A DNA stretch of 53,770 bases from an uncultured Clostridia bacterium (GTDB taxonomy: Bacteria > Bacillota > Clostridia > Oscillospirales > Ruminococcaceae), in assembly GCA_944387915.1 (NCBI GenBank), contig CALXGT010000046.1, positions 1-53,770 of the forward strand. The letters run 5' to 3'. A program made the position numbers and the translations under genes. Under the pieces are notes generated by a model. The model ran no database searches, was not told where the DNA came from, and worked only from the letters and a program-made list of their open reading frames with translations. How positions within the stretch are numbered: the first letter of the stretch is position 1; each line of letters opens with the position of its first letter. Below are positions 52,735 to 53,770 of the stretch, in pieces.

Positions 52735-53770
52735 GTGGCGGATCAAAAGAAAATGGTAGAAGCGATTACCTCTATGAACGAGGACTTCGCCAAATGGTAC
52801 ACTGACATCGTAAAAAAAGCCGAGCTGATCGATTATTCCAGCGTTCGCGGCTGTATGATCCTGCGGCCTTACGGCTACGCCATTTGGGAAAATATCCAAC
52901 GCATTTTGGACGCCCGGTTTAAGAGAGTAGGCGTGCAGAACGTGTACATGCCCATGTTTATTCCCGAAAGCCTGCTGCAAAAGGAAAAGGACCATGTGGA
53001 GGGCTTTGCTCCCGAGTGCGCCATCGTCACCGAGGGCGGCGGCGAAAAGCTGGCTGAGCGGCTGTATGTGCGGCCCACCAGCGAAACCCTGTTTTGTGAA
53101 CATTATCAGAAGATTATCCACTCCTATCGGGACCTGCCCAAGCTGTACAACCAGTGGTGCAGCGTGGTGCGGTGGGAAAAGACCACCCGCCCCTTCCTGC
53201 GGTCCTCTGAGTTTCTGTGGCAGGAGGGCCACACCATGCACGAAACCGCCCAGGAGGCCCAGGAGTTCACGCTGACCATGCTGAAGGTTTACGAGGACTT
53301 CTACCGGGAAACCCTGGCGATCCCTGCCGTGGTGGGACAGAAAACCGAAAAGGAGAAATTTGCCGGGGCCGAGGCCACTTATACCATCGAGCCGATGATG
53401 CACAACGGCGTGGCGCTGCAGGGCGGCACCAGCCACTACTTTGGCGACGGCTTTACCAAGGCCTTTGACATCACCTTTACCGACCGGGAAAACAAGCTGC
53501 GGCATCCTCACCAGACCTCCTGGGGCGTGTCCACCCGGATGATCGGCGCGGTGATTATGGTCCACGGCGACGACAACGGCCTGGTGCTGCCCCCCAAGAT
53601 CGCCCCCATTCAGGTGGTGATTGTCCCGGTGGCCATGCACAAGCCCGGCGTTTTGGAAAAAGCCCAGGAGCTGCAGGCCCGTCTCTCTGAGAAATTCCGG
53701 GTAAAGCTGGACGCCAGCGAAAACTCCCCCGGCTGGAAGTACGCTCAGTATGAGATGCAGGGGGTGCCGC
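52735..53770 (+). CDS. proS: Proline--tRNA ligase, class II, partial at window end
   Basis: The frame begins at GTG 52735 after AAAGGGG and stays open to the window edge (345 codons), so the 3' end is missing. The product is a short-type (archaeal/eukaryote-like, ProS type 3) prolyl-tRNA synthetase: class II motif 1 region around [16 protein letters not shown], motif 2 with [32 protein letters not shown], and motif 3-like [14 protein letters not shown]. From about 52860 on, codons become strongly G/C-ending (nearly all Leu is CTG, Arg is CGG), unlike upstream genes, which hints at acquisition or recombination. Confidence 0.93.
   Translation, partial: MADQKKMVEAITSMNEDFAKWYTDIVKKAELIDYSSVRGCMILRPYGYAIWENIQRILDARFKRVGVQNVYMPMFIPESLLQKEKDHVEGFAPECAIVTEGGGEKLAERLYVRPTSETLFCEHYQKIIHSYRDLPKLYNQWCSVVRWEKTTRPFLRSSEFLWQEGHTMHETAQEAQEFTLTMLKVYEDFYRETLAIPAVVGQKTEKEKFAGAEATYTIEPMMHNGVALQGGTSHYFGDGFTKAFDITFTDRENKLRHPHQTSWGVSTRMIGAVIMVHGDDNGLVLPPKIAPIQVVIVPVAMHKPGVLEKAQELQARLSEKFRVKLDASENSPGWKYAQYEMQGVP

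Noticed and set aside
52111-53640. 509-codon minus-strand ORF opposite proS and the transglutaminase-like gene
   Set aside because: It spans two convincing plus-strand genes plus their terminator and promoter; a product of G/C-rich third positions.

Overview
The window reads as chromosome from an anaerobic, Gram-positive-type low-to-medium-GC bacterium, most likely Bacillota, class Clostridia (Oscillospirales-like; the family is inferred). Supporting signs are a CIRCE-controlled hrcA-grpE-dnaK-dnaJ operon, a darA-holB-ricT cluster, TrmK/NIF3 and TrmN6/RsmI pairs, a V-type ATPase in Enterococcus-like gene order, a clostridial 2[4Fe-4S] ferredoxin, secreted proteins with choline-binding-type repeats, LexA with a GAAC-N4-GTTC site, and strong AGGAGG ribosome binding sites. 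Many promoters have a 17-bp spacer and an extended -10. No rRNA, CRISPR array or insertion sequence was seen.

Layout. 1-2.2 kb: a small membrane protein, then a leftward operon (unknown 137-aa protein, trmK, NIF3). 2.4-6.6 kb: rpe, three Rnf-like membrane subunits (D-, E-, A-like), and a membrane-anchored putative glycosidase. 6.6-9.9 kb: an LCP-like protein, a GH3 glycosidase and a GNAT. 10-18.6 kb: a nine-gene V-ATPase operon (D-B-A-F-C-E-K-I-G/H in map order) whose c subunit carries Na+-site residues. 19-23 kb: DUF4349 lipoprotein, Fe-S aldo/keto reductase, pyroglutamyl peptidase, and an ECF sigma/anti-sigma pair. 23-25.6 kb: a large serine recombinase, a 39-aa ORF and a leaderless amidase. 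25.7-29.4 kb: darA-holB-ricT, a secreted wall-binding protein and ferredoxin. 29.5-32.1 kb: a NERD protein, a sugar isomerase, and a cobalamin riboswitch transcript encoding a homing-endonuclease-associated-repeat protein followed by a structured RNA candidate. 32.2-37.4 kb: MerR, NudC, a BspA-like wall protein, an HI0933-type flavoprotein and an RpiR regulator. 37.5-42.4 kb: the heat-shock operon. 42.4-47.8 kb: rsmI/trmN6, then a VTT-trkA-trkA-lexA unit with an upstream LexA-type palindrome, and a deacetylase. 47.8-53.8 kb: tRNA-Ala and tRNA-Val, GNAT, methyltransferase, CocE-type hydrolase, transglutaminase-like protein and the 5' part of proS.

Most notable: (i) the Rnf-like trio has lost all four positions that ligate the intramembrane Fe-S cluster in RnfA/RnfE and the flavinylation motif of RnfD, and has no rnfB, rnfC or rnfG beside it, suggesting a repurposed cofactor-free membrane complex; (ii) the serine recombinase leader has three exactly complementary 8-nt elements, one being its ribosome binding site, arranged as a possible RNA switch; (iii) a B12 riboswitch governs a tiny repeat protein rather than a cobalamin gene, with an unassigned structured RNA behind it; (iv) lexA sits last in an operon with K+-uptake regulators under a LexA-like palindrome.
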